Below are positions 35,196 through 44,145 of a stretch of DNA of 64,000 nt, piece after piece. Made by a program: the position numbers and the translations under genes. Source of the DNA: Spartinivicinus ruber. GTDB taxonomy: Bacteria; Pseudomonadota; Gammaproteobacteria; Pseudomonadales; Zooshikellaceae. How positions within the stretch are numbered: the stretch's first letter is position 1; each line of letters opens with the position of its first letter. The notes below the pieces were generated by a model. That model did no database searches, had not been told where the DNA came from, and saw nothing but the letters and a program-made list of their open reading frames with translations. The DNA is taken from the NCBI RefSeq assembly GCF_011009015.1, contig NZ_CP048878.1, positions 2,021,001 through 2,085,000 of the forward strand. Reading direction: 5' to 3'.

Positions 35196-35933
35196 TTAAC
35201 TTTCCCTTGGTTGTTGCTTGTCGATATTGCTTAAAATGCCTCGAAGGATACTGAGCTCCTGTCGCTCGGGACGAGCTCGGTTAAAAAGGCGGCGCAGCTT
35301 GAGCATGGTTTGGCCTGGGTGTTGTTTAATAATAAAACCCGTATCGGTTAATACCTGTTCTAAATGTTGGTAAAAATACTCCATTTGTTGGCTGCTAGGG
35401 TGAGCTGGCTCATTTACAGTGGAATTTTCACCAGGGTACTGCTGGGCTGTCAGGTATGCCTGGTATATTTCATAACTGATGGTTTGAACGGCCGTTGCTA
35501 AGTTTAGTACTGGATACTCAGGGTTAGCAGGGATATAGGCATGATAATTACACTGTTGTAACTCTTCATTGTGTAAACCCATAGTTTCACGGCCAAATAC
35601 CAGAGCAACCTGCTGATGGCCTGCTTCTGAGATCACTTTCTCACCACATTCACGAGCGCTGAGCATTGGCCAGCTGTGGGTGCGCTCACGGGCACTGGTA
35701 CCAATCACTAATGAGCAGTCCTCAATGGCATCTGTCAGGGTTTGAGTAATAACAGCATTAGCTAGTACATCTTTAGCACCAGCAGCCATTGCCGTGGCAT
35801 CTGCTGCTGGAAACTGTTGGGGATCTACCAGATAAAGCTGAGACAACCCCATATTTTTCATTGCGCGTGCGGTAGAGCCAATATTACCGGGGTGAAAGGT
35901 ATTAATTAAAACAATGCGAATGTTTTCTAACAT
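35196..35933 (-). CDS. trmJ: tRNA (cytidine/uridine-2'-O)-methyltransferase TrmJ
   Basis: 245 residues. SPOUT motifs are complete: RIVLINTFHPGNIGSTARAM at the N terminus, ALVFGRETMGLHNEEL (knot motif 2) and YPVLNLATAVQTISYEIY (motif 3). This is the TrmJ family, which 2'-O-methylates position 32 of several tRNAs. The C-terminal extension LRRLFNRARPERQELSILRGIL is typical. ATG 35933 is chosen over a GTG 6 bases upstream. In many gammaproteobacteria this gene precedes iscR; here it precedes the hydrolase instead. The sanA-like gene is divergent from it. Confidence 0.95.
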   Translation of the reverse strand: MLENIRIVLINTFHPGNIGSTARAMKNMGLSQLYLVDPQQFPAADATAMAAGAKDVLANAVITQTLTDAIEDCSLVIGTSARERTHSWPMLSARECGEKVISEAGHQQVALVFGRETMGLHNEELQQCNYHAYIPANPEYPVLNLATAVQTISYEIYQAYLTAQQYPGENSTVNEPAHPSSQQMEYFYQHLEQVLTDTGFIIKQHPGQTMLKLRRLFNRARPERQELSILRGILSNIDKQQPRES

Positions 35934-36047
35934 GTTCACTACATATGCCTAAAATTTTGGCCTATTATACCAAGTTTGCTGAGGGTGCCCAACGAATGAG
36001 GGGTAGAGTAGTGAAAATATTCAAGCAGTTTTTCTTTCTGGTTAGGG

Positions 36048-36671
36048 TTGCTCATGGTTTGTTTGCTATTGAGTATTGACCGGTATATGAGTTGGCAAGC
36101 AAAAGATCGCTTGTTTGTGCAGCCAGAACAACTGACGAGGCCATCTGTTGCACTACTATTAGGCACGGCTAAATATTTTCGTGGTCAGCCTAATTTATTT
36201 TATAACGCTAGAATTGATGCGGCAGTTGATTTATATAAAGCTGGTAAAGTTAAAGGTTTTCTGGTGAGTGGTGATAACTCACGAGAAGATTATAATGAGC
36301 CCGAAATGATTAAAGCGGACTTGGTTGCTAGAGGGGTTCCTGCTGAGTTAATTGGGCTGGATTTTGCTGGATTTCGTACCTTGGATTCAGTGGTGCGAGC
36401 TAAACAGGTATTTGGGCTGAATAAACTGGTGATAGTTTCTCAACCTTTTCATGTTGAGCGTGCTTTATTTATTGCAGATCATTATCAGCTTGATGCGGTG
36501 GGTTATGTTGCTGCTGATGTATCTGCCTGGCGCTGGCATTTAAAAGTGCGCAGCCGGGAAGTATTGGCTAGGTTATCGGCTTGGTTAGATGTAAAAATAA
36601 TCAATCGCTCCCCAAAATATTTAGGTGCTAAGGAAACCTTGGCATTTTTGGCTGATAACCCATCAGAATGA
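36048..36671 (+). CDS. sanA: SanA-like DUF218 membrane protein, possible N-terminal frameshift
   Basis: The DUF218 core is clear: SVALLLGTAKYFRGQPNLFY, GFLVSGDNSREDYNEPEMI, LDFAGFRTLDSVVRAKQVF and SQPFHVERALFIADHY, all near E. coli SanA, an inner-membrane protein tied to envelope permeability. The visible start is TTG 36048 or ATG 36054, which leaves a shortened membrane anchor. GTG 36011 in another frame reads MKIFKQFFFLVR, which together with GLLMVCLLLSIDRYMSW gives the same spacing as E. coli SanA. So a one-base shift within 36028-36046 may separate the real start from the body. Otherwise the protein is complete (about 207 residues). Confidence 0.85.
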   Translation: MLMVCLLLSIDRYMSWQAKDRLFVQPEQLTRPSVALLLGTAKYFRGQPNLFYNARIDAAVDLYKAGKVKGFLVSGDNSREDYNEPEMIKADLVARGVPAELIGLDFAGFRTLDSVVRAKQVFGLNKLVIVSQPFHVERALFIADHYQLDAVGYVAADVSAWRWHLKVRSREVLARLSAWLDVKIINRSPKYLGAKETLAFLADNPSE

Positions 36672-36717
36672 GTAGGATTATGCTGGCTAGGGGGCGGTTT
36701 ACAGCCCCTCAAACGTA

Positions 36718-38598
36718 CTACATATAAAGAGATAGAGTGCGTTTGGCATTATATAGGATAATTTTCCAATTATTTTTGGCTTCTGGAATTTGGATGGCAG
36801 GTGTATTTAAATTATTAAAGTTAGCACTATAAGGCACTTCATTTTCTGCAATAAAGTTTAGTCGTTCTCTGTTTGCATCATATTGATGAACCATAAAGTC
36901 AATTACTTCATTAGTCAGTGGTACTCGATAAAAGCGAATCAGGTTTTGCGCCAGGCGCTCAGCAGCGGCTGATAAATTACTTTCTACATCTTCTGCCAGT
37001 GCTTTTGCCTCAGTGGCTCGTTCTTGTACGCTGGCATCAGGCTCCAAGGCATCTATTAACATGGCATGGGAACTGTAAATAGCACGCTGAATTTTGGGTG
37101 AATGTAATTTGGTAAATCTATCTAGCATGATGGTCAATTCTACTGCTAGCTCTTTCGCTTTTAATAAAGGTAGCTGGCTAGCCCCAGCATTGTGCTTGGG
37201 TGTTTGATTGAGCACATGATTGGTTTCCTTAAGTAACAAGTTAAGGGTTTTTGCCAATGCTGCTTTTTCATCGGTATCTAACTTTATCGATTGCTCAGTA
37301 AATATAATATTGCGTTTCAAGCCACCTGCGTTAGTTAACATTTGTTGTTTTTTCTGCGTTATGTGTTGCCAGCGTTGTAATGCCCGACGAAAATGGACTA
37401 AGTCTCGGCCCAGTTTTAAATAGGCTTTACGAGCTTGTTCATAGAGTTCTAAGGCAGACTCGAATTGTTGGGTTCGCTCTTGTAAGTTCAGCGTGTATTT
37501 GATGTGGCGATCTGTCAGCTGTCGATTGTCATTTACTTCTTTGGCTAATTGTTCAATACCATTAATGGCTGAAGACAGTAACGCCTGAGCTGTTAGCCCT
37601 TCATCGGCATGAATATCTTCATTAACATCACATAAACTTAAATAGCTGGTTAAGGCTTTCAGGCGACTAAGGACTTTGGCCCGACTAATCCGGTAATCAT
37701 TTCGCTCTTCTTCCAGTCGTGTAATGGCCTTTGCAATGTCTTGGGTGCCCTGATATTCAATTTTCAGATAGCTAATTTCTCGGTCACACAATAGCTCTAA
37801 TGTTAAGGTGAATAACTCTTCGGTATCGGCCAGTGTCATTAACTCGTAATTATCTTGCTCAATAGCGGATAATATTCTTTCAATAAATAGCGGCGAGCGT
37901 TGTCGGCCATGCTGAGGACTTGGTGCAATGCCTCTCAGTCGCTCAGAGAGCTGGTCAGCCAGTTGTGGATAATTTGCCCGTAGTTTTTCGTTGGCTTCAT
38001 TAGCCTGAGCCTCAATTTGGTGAATGAGATCAATCATCCGTGAAGGTAGGCCAGCCTGACGAAGTACTTCAATTCGCTTTGCCTGTAAAGCCAACTCATG
38101 GTCTTCAGTTAATTCATAAACAGCAACTTCAATACCTTCTGCACCTAAGTTTGCCTGTTGTAGCAAATAGCTTGCTGCTTGGTATTTTCTAGCTTCTTCT
38201 GTAAGACTGGCTAATGACAAGTCCCTTACTTTCCAGACCAAAGGAGGTAGTGAGGCGATTGCCTGCCTGATGGTTTTTTGTTGCTGTTTAAGCTTACTGC
38301 CAGTGGTCAGGTGATACAGGTATTTAGATAAAATACCCAATATACCAGCTACCACTGAGTAGCCTACAAAGTAGATACCTTTATCAATAGGCATCCAAGC
38401 CCCATAGCCCGCATAATAACCTGCTAAGGCTGCTAGATAAGTCACAGGGCCTGCAGTCCAGGCAAAGCTGACCATAGTGATACCCCAGGGCTCATCCTGG
38501 GCTTTAATATGTAGCTGCTCTAGCCAGTGACGGGGACGGTTGGTTAGCTGAACAGTGCTACTGTGACCATTTTTGGGAGAGTCTTTACGCTGCCACAT
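36718..38598 (-). CDS. Large coiled-coil membrane protein, unknown
   Basis: 626 residues, no family recognised. Two membrane segments near the N terminus (FAWTAGPVTYLAALAGYYAGYG and GIYFVGYSVVAGILGILSKYLY, residues about 45-95) are followed by some 500 helical residues rich in Glu, Lys, Leu and Gln. These probably form long coiled coils in the cytoplasm (LEEERNDYRISRAKVLSRLK, QERATEAKALAEDVESNL). There are no nucleotide-binding or protease motifs. It stands alone, between sanA and an intergenic MITE. Architecture suggests a scaffold or partner of an envelope system (inference only). No damage seen. Confidence 0.75.
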   Translation of the reverse strand: MWQRKDSPKNGHSSTVQLTNRPRHWLEQLHIKAQDEPWGITMVSFAWTAGPVTYLAALAGYYAGYGAWMPIDKGIYFVGYSVVAGILGILSKYLYHLTTGSKLKQQQKTIRQAIASLPPLVWKVRDLSLASLTEEARKYQAASYLLQQANLGAEGIEVAVYELTEDHELALQAKRIEVLRQAGLPSRMIDLIHQIEAQANEANEKLRANYPQLADQLSERLRGIAPSPQHGRQRSPLFIERILSAIEQDNYELMTLADTEELFTLTLELLCDREISYLKIEYQGTQDIAKAITRLEEERNDYRISRAKVLSRLKALTSYLSLCDVNEDIHADEGLTAQALLSSAINGIEQLAKEVNDNRQLTDRHIKYTLNLQERTQQFESALELYEQARKAYLKLGRDLVHFRRALQRWQHITQKKQQMLTNAGGLKRNIIFTEQSIKLDTDEKAALAKTLNLLLKETNHVLNQTPKHNAGASQLPLLKAKELAVELTIMLDRFTKLHSPKIQRAIYSSHAMLIDALEPDASVQERATEAKALAEDVESNLSAAAERLAQNLIRFYRVPLTNEVIDFMVHQYDANRERLNFIAENEVPYSANFNNLNTPAIQIPEAKNNWKIILYNAKRTLSLYM

Positions 38599-38806
38599 TT
38601 TTACTTATTAACTACTTTTACTGTCTTTTAATTATTACTTAGATGCCTGTTAGCTGTAATTGGCTCACAGCCATGAGTATCCATTAAATGGTGGCTGAAC
38701 GAGCATTGCTTGCTGAGGGCAGGAGGCAAACGGTAATTATGTATTGTTAGAAGACTAGCTGGCTGATTGAGTGTGGGCACAGCCAGCTAATTTAACACTA
38801 CACCTG

Positions 38807-38945
38807 GAGGGTGTCGCAAAACTACTGCGCTTGCAAATACTGCGTTAAAAATCGACTCAAAATGCTCATTTATTAAGTATAAACTCCGCTTTTTCGCTGA
38901 TTTTTGCCTTGTCTTTACTTCGCTCATAACTTTTTACGACACCCT
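38807..38945. mobile_element. MITE-like element, 139 bp, with 15-bp terminal inverted repeats
   Basis: GAGGGTGTCGCAAAA at 38807 pairs with TTTTACGACACCCTC ending at 38945, one mismatch in 15. The interior has no open frame of note. Outside the ends are CCTG on the left and TGTG on the right, with no clear target duplication. It lies in the 494-bp gap between the 626-residue protein and the LEA-type lipoprotein. The remainder of the gap shows nothing identifiable. Confidence 0.75.
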
Positions 38946-39092
38946 CTGTGGAGGGGTGGGTTTGCTGGCCGCTAGTCTATGAAATTATTTGAGTTTAAAT
39001 ATTAGTAAAGCTACCTATTTTAGCTCGACTTTCCGCAGCCAAATTATTGGTAAGCTTTTCTCATGTTTATGAGCTTTTGTGGTGCTCACTTT

Positions 39093-39581
39093 TTAATGGT
39101 TGAGTTGAATCTGCCCAGTTTCAACAACAGTAGTAGAGCTGAACAGATGAGTCCCCTGCATTTTAGCTTTTAATTCGTAGTTAAGCTGCTTTTTAGGTTG
39201 TTGTAACACATCATTTAGAAAGCGAATGCTGTTAATCAAGTTAGTTGAGGTTTCTACAGTAAAGTCGGTGCTACTAAAGCCTGCAACACCTGGGATTTTA
39301 TTGGTAACACCAGAAATTACTTCATAACCTTCCAGGCTAATACTATAGAACATACCTCTGAGTTGTAAGGAGGTGCTGTTGGGGTTAATCAAGCGTAATC
39401 CAACAGCAAAGTTTTGAGTGAATCCTTCAGGTTCTAGCACTTGTATAGAAGTAATATGGATTTTGGGCTTTTCATAGTTTGGGGTGAAACTGGCACAACC
39501 TACTAACCATAATAACAGAGCAGTGATAACAGCAAAGCGGAAGCACTGAAAGAAACGATCAAAAACGAATCGACTCAACAT
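39093..39581 (-). CDS. LEA-type-2 (WHy domain) lipoprotein
   Basis: 162 residues. A signal ends in LLLWLVGC, with lipidated Cys near residue 29. The mature domain has LRLINPNSTSLQLRGMFYSISLEG, the water-stress/hypersensitive-response (LEA14-like) fold pattern found in bacterial desiccation-related lipoproteins. It is the last gene of a minus-strand run that starts with the retropepsin-like gene, 50 bp after the DUF2959 gene. Probable periplasmic face or outer-membrane location. The role in these operons is unknown. Confidence 0.82.
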   Translation of the reverse strand: MLSRFVFDRFFQCFRFAVITALLLWLVGCASFTPNYEKPKIHITSIQVLEPEGFTQNFAVGLRLINPNSTSLQLRGMFYSISLEGYEVISGVTNKIPGVAGFSSTDFTVETSTNLINSIRFLNDVLQQPKKQLNYELKAKMQGTHLFSSTTVVETGQIQLNH

Positions 39582-39631
39582 GAAAAACCTCTGTCTTGGT
39601 GAAGAAGCAAAAGTTAAGGAAAGGGTGACGC

Positions 39632-40294
39632 TTACTGGCTACGCCGCATTTGCTGGATAAATGCTTGAGATTCTCTAATTGCTTGCTGCATTGATTTTAG
39701 TAAACGATCTACATCTTTCTGAACTGTTTTTAGTTCACCGCGTAATGCTGCAATTGCGCGGGCATTCAGATTATGCTTTAAATACAACACTTGGTCATGC
39801 AATGTGGTGAGCACGGGAGCAATGGTTTTTTCAGCTCGCCACATAGATGCAATCAACTTTTCATACTGTTGCTTAGTATCCTGAAGTTTGCGAGCGCTAT
39901 CTCTTTTCAGTGTGTTATTGGAGAAGAGCGATAATTCTTCTTCCCACTCTTCAAATAGTGCTTCTGCCACATCTTCTACTTTTTCAATATGACTACGTAA
40001 GTTTTCTGCTGTGGCTTTACTCTCTTCATATTCAGTATTGAGTTGGTCATAGGTCTCTTGTAGGTTACCGCCATCAAACTGAACCACAGCTTTAAACTGT
40101 TCTAAAGCATCCTTAAACTGCTGTTGAGTTTCTTGCTGAGCTTTTTGGGTATCCTCGACACGATTAATTAAAATATCTCGCTTGTGGTAGCCCAGTTTTT
40201 CCATTGATGCGTAGTAGGCTGTTTGGCAGCCAGATATAAGGCCAAGTGTTAGTAGCAGAAGAAAGCGTGGACGGATTGGGAACAAATGTTTCAT
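39632..40294 (-). CDS. DUF2959 coiled-coil lipoprotein
   Basis: 220 residues. The signal ends LTLGLISGC (lipid Cys23 or so), and the mature part is almost entirely coiled coil: SMEKLGYHKRDILINRVEDT at its start and LNARAIAALRGELKTVQKDV near the end, as in DUF2959. The protein would form an extended helical structure in the periplasm. It is placed 114 bp after the peptidase-like gene and 50 bp before the LEA-type lipoprotein gene, all on the minus strand. No function is established. Confidence 0.85.
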   Translation of the reverse strand: MKHLFPIRPRFLLLLTLGLISGCQTAYYASMEKLGYHKRDILINRVEDTQKAQQETQQQFKDALEQFKAVVQFDGGNLQETYDQLNTEYEESKATAENLRSHIEKVEDVAEALFEEWEEELSLFSNNTLKRDSARKLQDTKQQYEKLIASMWRAEKTIAPVLTTLHDQVLYLKHNLNARAIAALRGELKTVQKDVDRLLKSMQQAIRESQAFIQQMRRSQ

Positions 40295-40408
40295 TGTAGC
40301 CTCATTGCAAACGGGATGTACGATCTTGCATTATGGCTGAACTAATTCAGTAAAGCCAACCACGACAGTAGTTGGCATTCTTTCAATAATGGAAGTAGGT
40401 AGGGCTTT

Positions 40409-41641
40409 TTAATGAATATTTTGTAAAGACTTCAGCGGACCTCCAACTAGTTTTTCTGCCATTTTTTGAGTTGCTTTTAAGGTGATAGGGACATCTGGTT
40501 TAGCAAGCCCCCTAATGATATTGTCTAAACTGGCTTTGTTATTGGTTCTTTGCTGAATTTCTTGATCAACTTTATAGAGAATACCAACGGCTTTCGCTGT
40601 GATAGGGCCATAAGAGCGATCTACTTTTAACTTGGATATTTTTTTTCCTCTGTTAATCTGCTGGCTAATAGATTTATCAAATCGCTCCTGGGTAATCGTG
40701 CCAGACCGGCGCATAATTTCTAGTGAGTAATATTCTGCAAGCCCTTCAACTAGCCAGTCGGCACCAGGTTCTGCGCGGGCTGACATTGCTACATGTATTA
40801 GCTCATGAATTGGAGGGCTAGTACCGTCTTCAGTAATTAAAGGTCTATCTGCATGAAGAAATAGAGAGCTGGGACCTGAAAGAGCACCTCGCCACATAGG
40901 GTCATTGGCACTAACAATATTGATGCGCTTAGGAAAGTGAGGAAAAATATCTAGAAAAACAGGTAAATTCCAGTTCAGCATGGCTAGAATATCCAAGCGG
41001 CGAGCGGACTGATTTTTGGGGGCTGCGACAGCCACTTTAACTCCTTTAATTGTTTCTCGCTTGACTCCAATATCACCTGCCACGATCCATCCCTTAGGTC
41101 GATCAAAAGAAGTTTCGGGATGGTCAACCTTGTAAGCGCCACTGGTATAACGAATATAAGGGGTAGCTATTGACCAGCCTTTTGGTAACTGAAAGTGTAA
41201 TTTTGCTTTGGACTGGGTGCCATCTTGCATATCGACTCGAAGCTGTGGAATGACATCAAACCCTCTGAACAGTGCCCAGTCATCTGTGATGATTGAGTCA
41301 AAGCGGCCTGACTTGCGGTGGTGGTTCATTTTTGCTGTAAACGATAAAGTACCTGATTTGCCATTAGGCTGCCAAAGGATGTAGTCATCCTGCTTCACCA
41401 GTTGGCCTGACCCTTTAAAGTTTGTATAGCGTTCTGGATTTGTTTTCACCTGAATCGAGCGCACATACTGAGCGTTTTTACGGAGTTTAATGGCTACTTG
41501 AGCTGTCTTGGCTGTTGGTTCTAGTTTGACTTCGTAATCAATGTAATAAAAAGGTTTGTCAGCTGCTGAGGCAGTTAACCCCCAACAGCAAAGTGCAATA
41601 CTCAGGATGATGTTATGAGTTGCTGATAAGAAAGGTTTCAT
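40409..41641 (-). CDS. Secreted HExxH metallopeptidase-like protein
   Basis: 410 residues from ATG 41641. A signal peptide (PFLSATHNIILSIALCCWGLTASA) leads into a beta-rich region (about 30-250). A gluzincin-like active site follows: His279-Glu-Leu-Ile-His283 in PPIHELIHVAMSA, with EGLAEYYSLEI about 22 residues later offering the third zinc ligand. This resembles M61/M1-type peptidases. Four bp separate it from the ATP-grasp gene, so it is in the same operon. It may act on periplasmic peptide or on the product of the operon's ligase (inference). A TTG at 41662 is less likely as start. Confidence 0.75.
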   Translation of the reverse strand: MKPFLSATHNIILSIALCCWGLTASAADKPFYYIDYEVKLEPTAKTAQVAIKLRKNAQYVRSIQVKTNPERYTNFKGSGQLVKQDDYILWQPNGKSGTLSFTAKMNHHRKSGRFDSIITDDWALFRGFDVIPQLRVDMQDGTQSKAKLHFQLPKGWSIATPYIRYTSGAYKVDHPETSFDRPKGWIVAGDIGVKRETIKGVKVAVAAPKNQSARRLDILAMLNWNLPVFLDIFPHFPKRINIVSANDPMWRGALSGPSSLFLHADRPLITEDGTSPPIHELIHVAMSARAEPGADWLVEGLAEYYSLEIMRRSGTITQERFDKSISQQINRGKKISKLKVDRSYGPITAKAVGILYKVDQEIQQRTNNKASLDNIIRGLAKPDVPITLKATQKMAEKLVGGPLKSLQNIH

Positions 41642-41665
41642 AGTAGTTAATTTTTCAGGCAAGGT

Positions 41666-42613
41666 TTAAACAATACCAAATTGTTGCTGTGAATACTGAA
41701 CCCGTTGGTCAACCGAAAAGCCATGTTTTTTCATGGTTTCGATGTGCGTTAACCTAGGCTCTAAGCCTGTGTTATTGGCGACCTGAATGGCAAGCCCTGG
41801 TCGGGCATTAAGCTCTAGTAACAGAGGCCCTAGCTTCTGATCCAGAACAATATCAGCGCCAAGATAGCCAAGCCGCGTCATATCATAGCAAGAGGAGGCT
41901 AACGTTAGGATTTTCTCCCAGTGTGGAACTTGTAACGTTTCGAAGTGACTTCCTGTATCTGGGTGCTCATCAACCGGGCGGTTACTTTGTACAGCACATA
42001 AGGCTTTACCATTAGCTAGATTTAGCCCAACACCAACAGCACCTTGGTGTAAGTTGGCTTTGCCATCAGAAGCATGGGTTGATAAGCGGAGCATAGCCAT
42101 GACTGGAAAGCCCTTAAAGACAATTACCCGAATATCGGGTACTCCTTCATAGCTGTATCGATCAAACACTGGGTCAAACTGAACGAGAGCTTCAATCATT
42201 GCTACATCGGGCTTGCCACCTAAACTGTGCAAACCACTTAGAATGTTCGATGCATGCCGCATTATATCAGATAAACTAAGCGCTTCGCCGCTTGGCTTAA
42301 AAAAGCCTTCAGAGGTTCGCTCAGTGATAACCAAAATCCCTTTTCCACCACTGCCTTGAGCTGGTTTGATGACAAAGCCATCATATTGGTTGACTAAGTC
42401 TGCCAGCTTTTTGATTTGATGCTGATATTCAATAACATGCAACAGTTTTGGGGTCGATACTTTAGCTTTTTCGGCAACTAGCTTGGTTTTTAGCTTGTTA
42501 TCAACCAGTGGATATAAGCTACGCTGGTTGTATTTAGCAATATACGACACATTACGCTTGTTCATGCCGAGTATGCCTTTTTGCTTAAGCTTACAGGGTG
42601 TAGCAAAAAACAT
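41666..42613 (-). CDS. RimK-like ATP-grasp ligase (alpha-L-glutamate ligase homologue)
   Basis: 315 residues. ATP-grasp features are visible: LVAEKAKVSTPKLLHV, FVIKPAQGSGGKGILVI (ATP-binding loop and Lys), DIRVIVFKGFPVMAMLRLST, LGADIVLDQKLGPLLLELNARPGLAIQ (magnesium ligands E and N). This is the RimK-related family usually found beside inactive-transglutaminase membrane proteins. It would join an amino acid to an acceptor carboxylate with ATP. It lies 5 bp after the transglutaminase-like gene and 3 bp before the peptidase-like gene, so it is tightly co-transcribed. The acceptor substrate is unknown. Confidence 0.88.
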   Translation of the reverse strand: MFFATPCKLKQKGILGMNKRNVSYIAKYNQRSLYPLVDNKLKTKLVAEKAKVSTPKLLHVIEYQHQIKKLADLVNQYDGFVIKPAQGSGGKGILVITERTSEGFFKPSGEALSLSDIMRHASNILSGLHSLGGKPDVAMIEALVQFDPVFDRYSYEGVPDIRVIVFKGFPVMAMLRLSTHASDGKANLHQGAVGVGLNLANGKALCAVQSNRPVDEHPDTGSHFETLQVPHWEKILTLASSCYDMTRLGYLGADIVLDQKLGPLLLELNARPGLAIQVANNTGLEPRLTHIETMKKHGFSVDQRVQYSQQQFGIV

Positions 42614-42618
42614 GGTAA

Positions 42619-44145
42619 TTAGTCCTCGGCTAACGGTTGAAACCTGCGTAATTCAGTTAGTCGGTAGCCGGTATATTGGCCTAACAAGATAATGCAGCCT
42701 AATAACGCTAGTAATAACTCAGGGAAATTAAACGTTAAGTGCTCAACATACTGGTTAGTCATAAGTAAGTAGGCCAGTGTTGCTACTAGTAAGCTGCCAC
42801 CTCCTTGGGTAAAGACTTCTTTGGGGCCTTCTTCCTCCCATAAAATGGACATTCTTTCGATGGTCCAGGCTAGAATGATCATTGGGAAGAAGGTAACAGA
42901 CAAGGCTTCACTAATTCCCAGCTTATGACTTAGGATGCTCATCCCAGCCATAATGCTGATGACAACAATGACCACGGCTGATATTCGTGCCACTAGGAGG
43001 AGATTGAGACGACTTAAATAGGACCGGATAAATAAGCCAATACTGACAATCACTAGAAAAATAATCAGGCCAGTAATTAGTGTGGTTTCAATGAAGGCGA
43101 TGGCAATCAAAATTGGCATGAATGTGCCTGAAGTTTTGACTCCCACTAAAATACGCATCAGTACCACGACGATAGCGCCAATTGGTACCAATAAAATGGA
43201 TTTAAAGACATTTTGCTGCTCAATAGGCAAACTATAGATGGAGAAGTCAACCAGTGCTGCTTGGTTTTCTGCGCCATGTAAAATAGCAAAAGACTTGGCA
43301 GGTTGAGAATTCTTAATAATTGAAAATGATGCTTTAGAGCTTTCCCCTCCTTCTACATCAAGCAGTGAGCTGCCACCTCGTTGCCAAAGTAAAAAGTTAC
43401 CAGGTAAGCCTTTTTGGCCTGTTTTGGGGTTAAAGAAAACCCAGTGGTCAGTATCAAAAATTTCAATCAAAGTGGTGAGTTTTTGGTTACGACGACCATC
43501 TTCTAATTGTAAACCTCTGGCAACCCTTGCTGGTATTTTGGCAAGCGCTAATGCATTAAGTGCAAGGCGGGTTTTGCTCAAGCCTTGGTTACCTAACAAG
43601 AGCTGAATATCTTCAATTGGCTCTTTATCATTGATTAGGCGAATCAGCTCAGTAGCAAAAGTCGTATTATCAGCAGAGCGGTTGTATACATAAGTAACGA
43701 GCTGGCTGATAGTAGTTTTTAGGCTAGGAGACAAATCTGGAGTTTTGGTTTCAACTGGCGGAATAGCGTTTTGCTCGTGAGCAGGTGCATCAGACTGTTT
43801 GAAAACCTGTACTTTGTAAAATAAAACTTGCTTGCCGTTGGCTTTGCGCCTGGCCCACTGAGCTCGACGCTCTTGTTGATTGCTGTCCCAGCCAAAGCCA
43901 TAGCCTGATGCCGTAAAGTCCTCATCTAAAATGCCCATTTCTGGCGGGTTGTGGGGTAGGGCAAAGGAAACAGTAACAGGCTTATCGGTTGCTTTAAATT
44001 CAATTTTGGCTTCGACTGTCCATATTGCTTTGCGCTCACCAGGCAATAAAGGGAACTCCAGTTCAGAGTTCTTATAAATGGTGAGGCCAATGCCAATAAA
44101 AATGAAAATGAATGATAGTAAGTAAACTTGTGCTCTGGACGACAT
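42619..44145 (-). CDS. Inactive-transglutaminase / 7-TM membrane protein
   Basis: 508 residues. An N-terminal membrane helix (VYLLSFIFIFIGIGLTIY) precedes a periplasmic region that includes a transglutaminase-like fold (about 150-260: LGNQGLSKTRLALNALALAKIPARVARGL). The usual Cys of GxCxxxA and the catalytic His are missing, hence 'inactive'. The C-terminal half has about seven membrane segments (SILLVPIGAIVVVLMRILVG onward), ending near RRFQPL. This layout belongs to the family found with RimK-like ligases and retropepsin-like proteins. The start shares one base with the upstream stop, so it is translationally coupled. Confidence 0.88.
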   Translation of the reverse strand: MSSRAQVYLLSFIFIFIGIGLTIYKNSELEFPLLPGERKAIWTVEAKIEFKATDKPVTVSFALPHNPPEMGILDEDFTASGYGFGWDSNQQERRAQWARRKANGKQVLFYKVQVFKQSDAPAHEQNAIPPVETKTPDLSPSLKTTISQLVTYVYNRSADNTTFATELIRLINDKEPIEDIQLLLGNQGLSKTRLALNALALAKIPARVARGLQLEDGRRNQKLTTLIEIFDTDHWVFFNPKTGQKGLPGNFLLWQRGGSSLLDVEGGESSKASFSIIKNSQPAKSFAILHGAENQAALVDFSIYSLPIEQQNVFKSILLVPIGAIVVVLMRILVGVKTSGTFMPILIAIAFIETTLITGLIIFLVIVSIGLFIRSYLSRLNLLLVARISAVVIVVISIMAGMSILSHKLGISEALSVTFFPMIILAWTIERMSILWEEEGPKEVFTQGGGSLLVATLAYLLMTNQYVEHLTFNFPELLLALLGCIILLGQYTGYRLTELRRFQPLAED

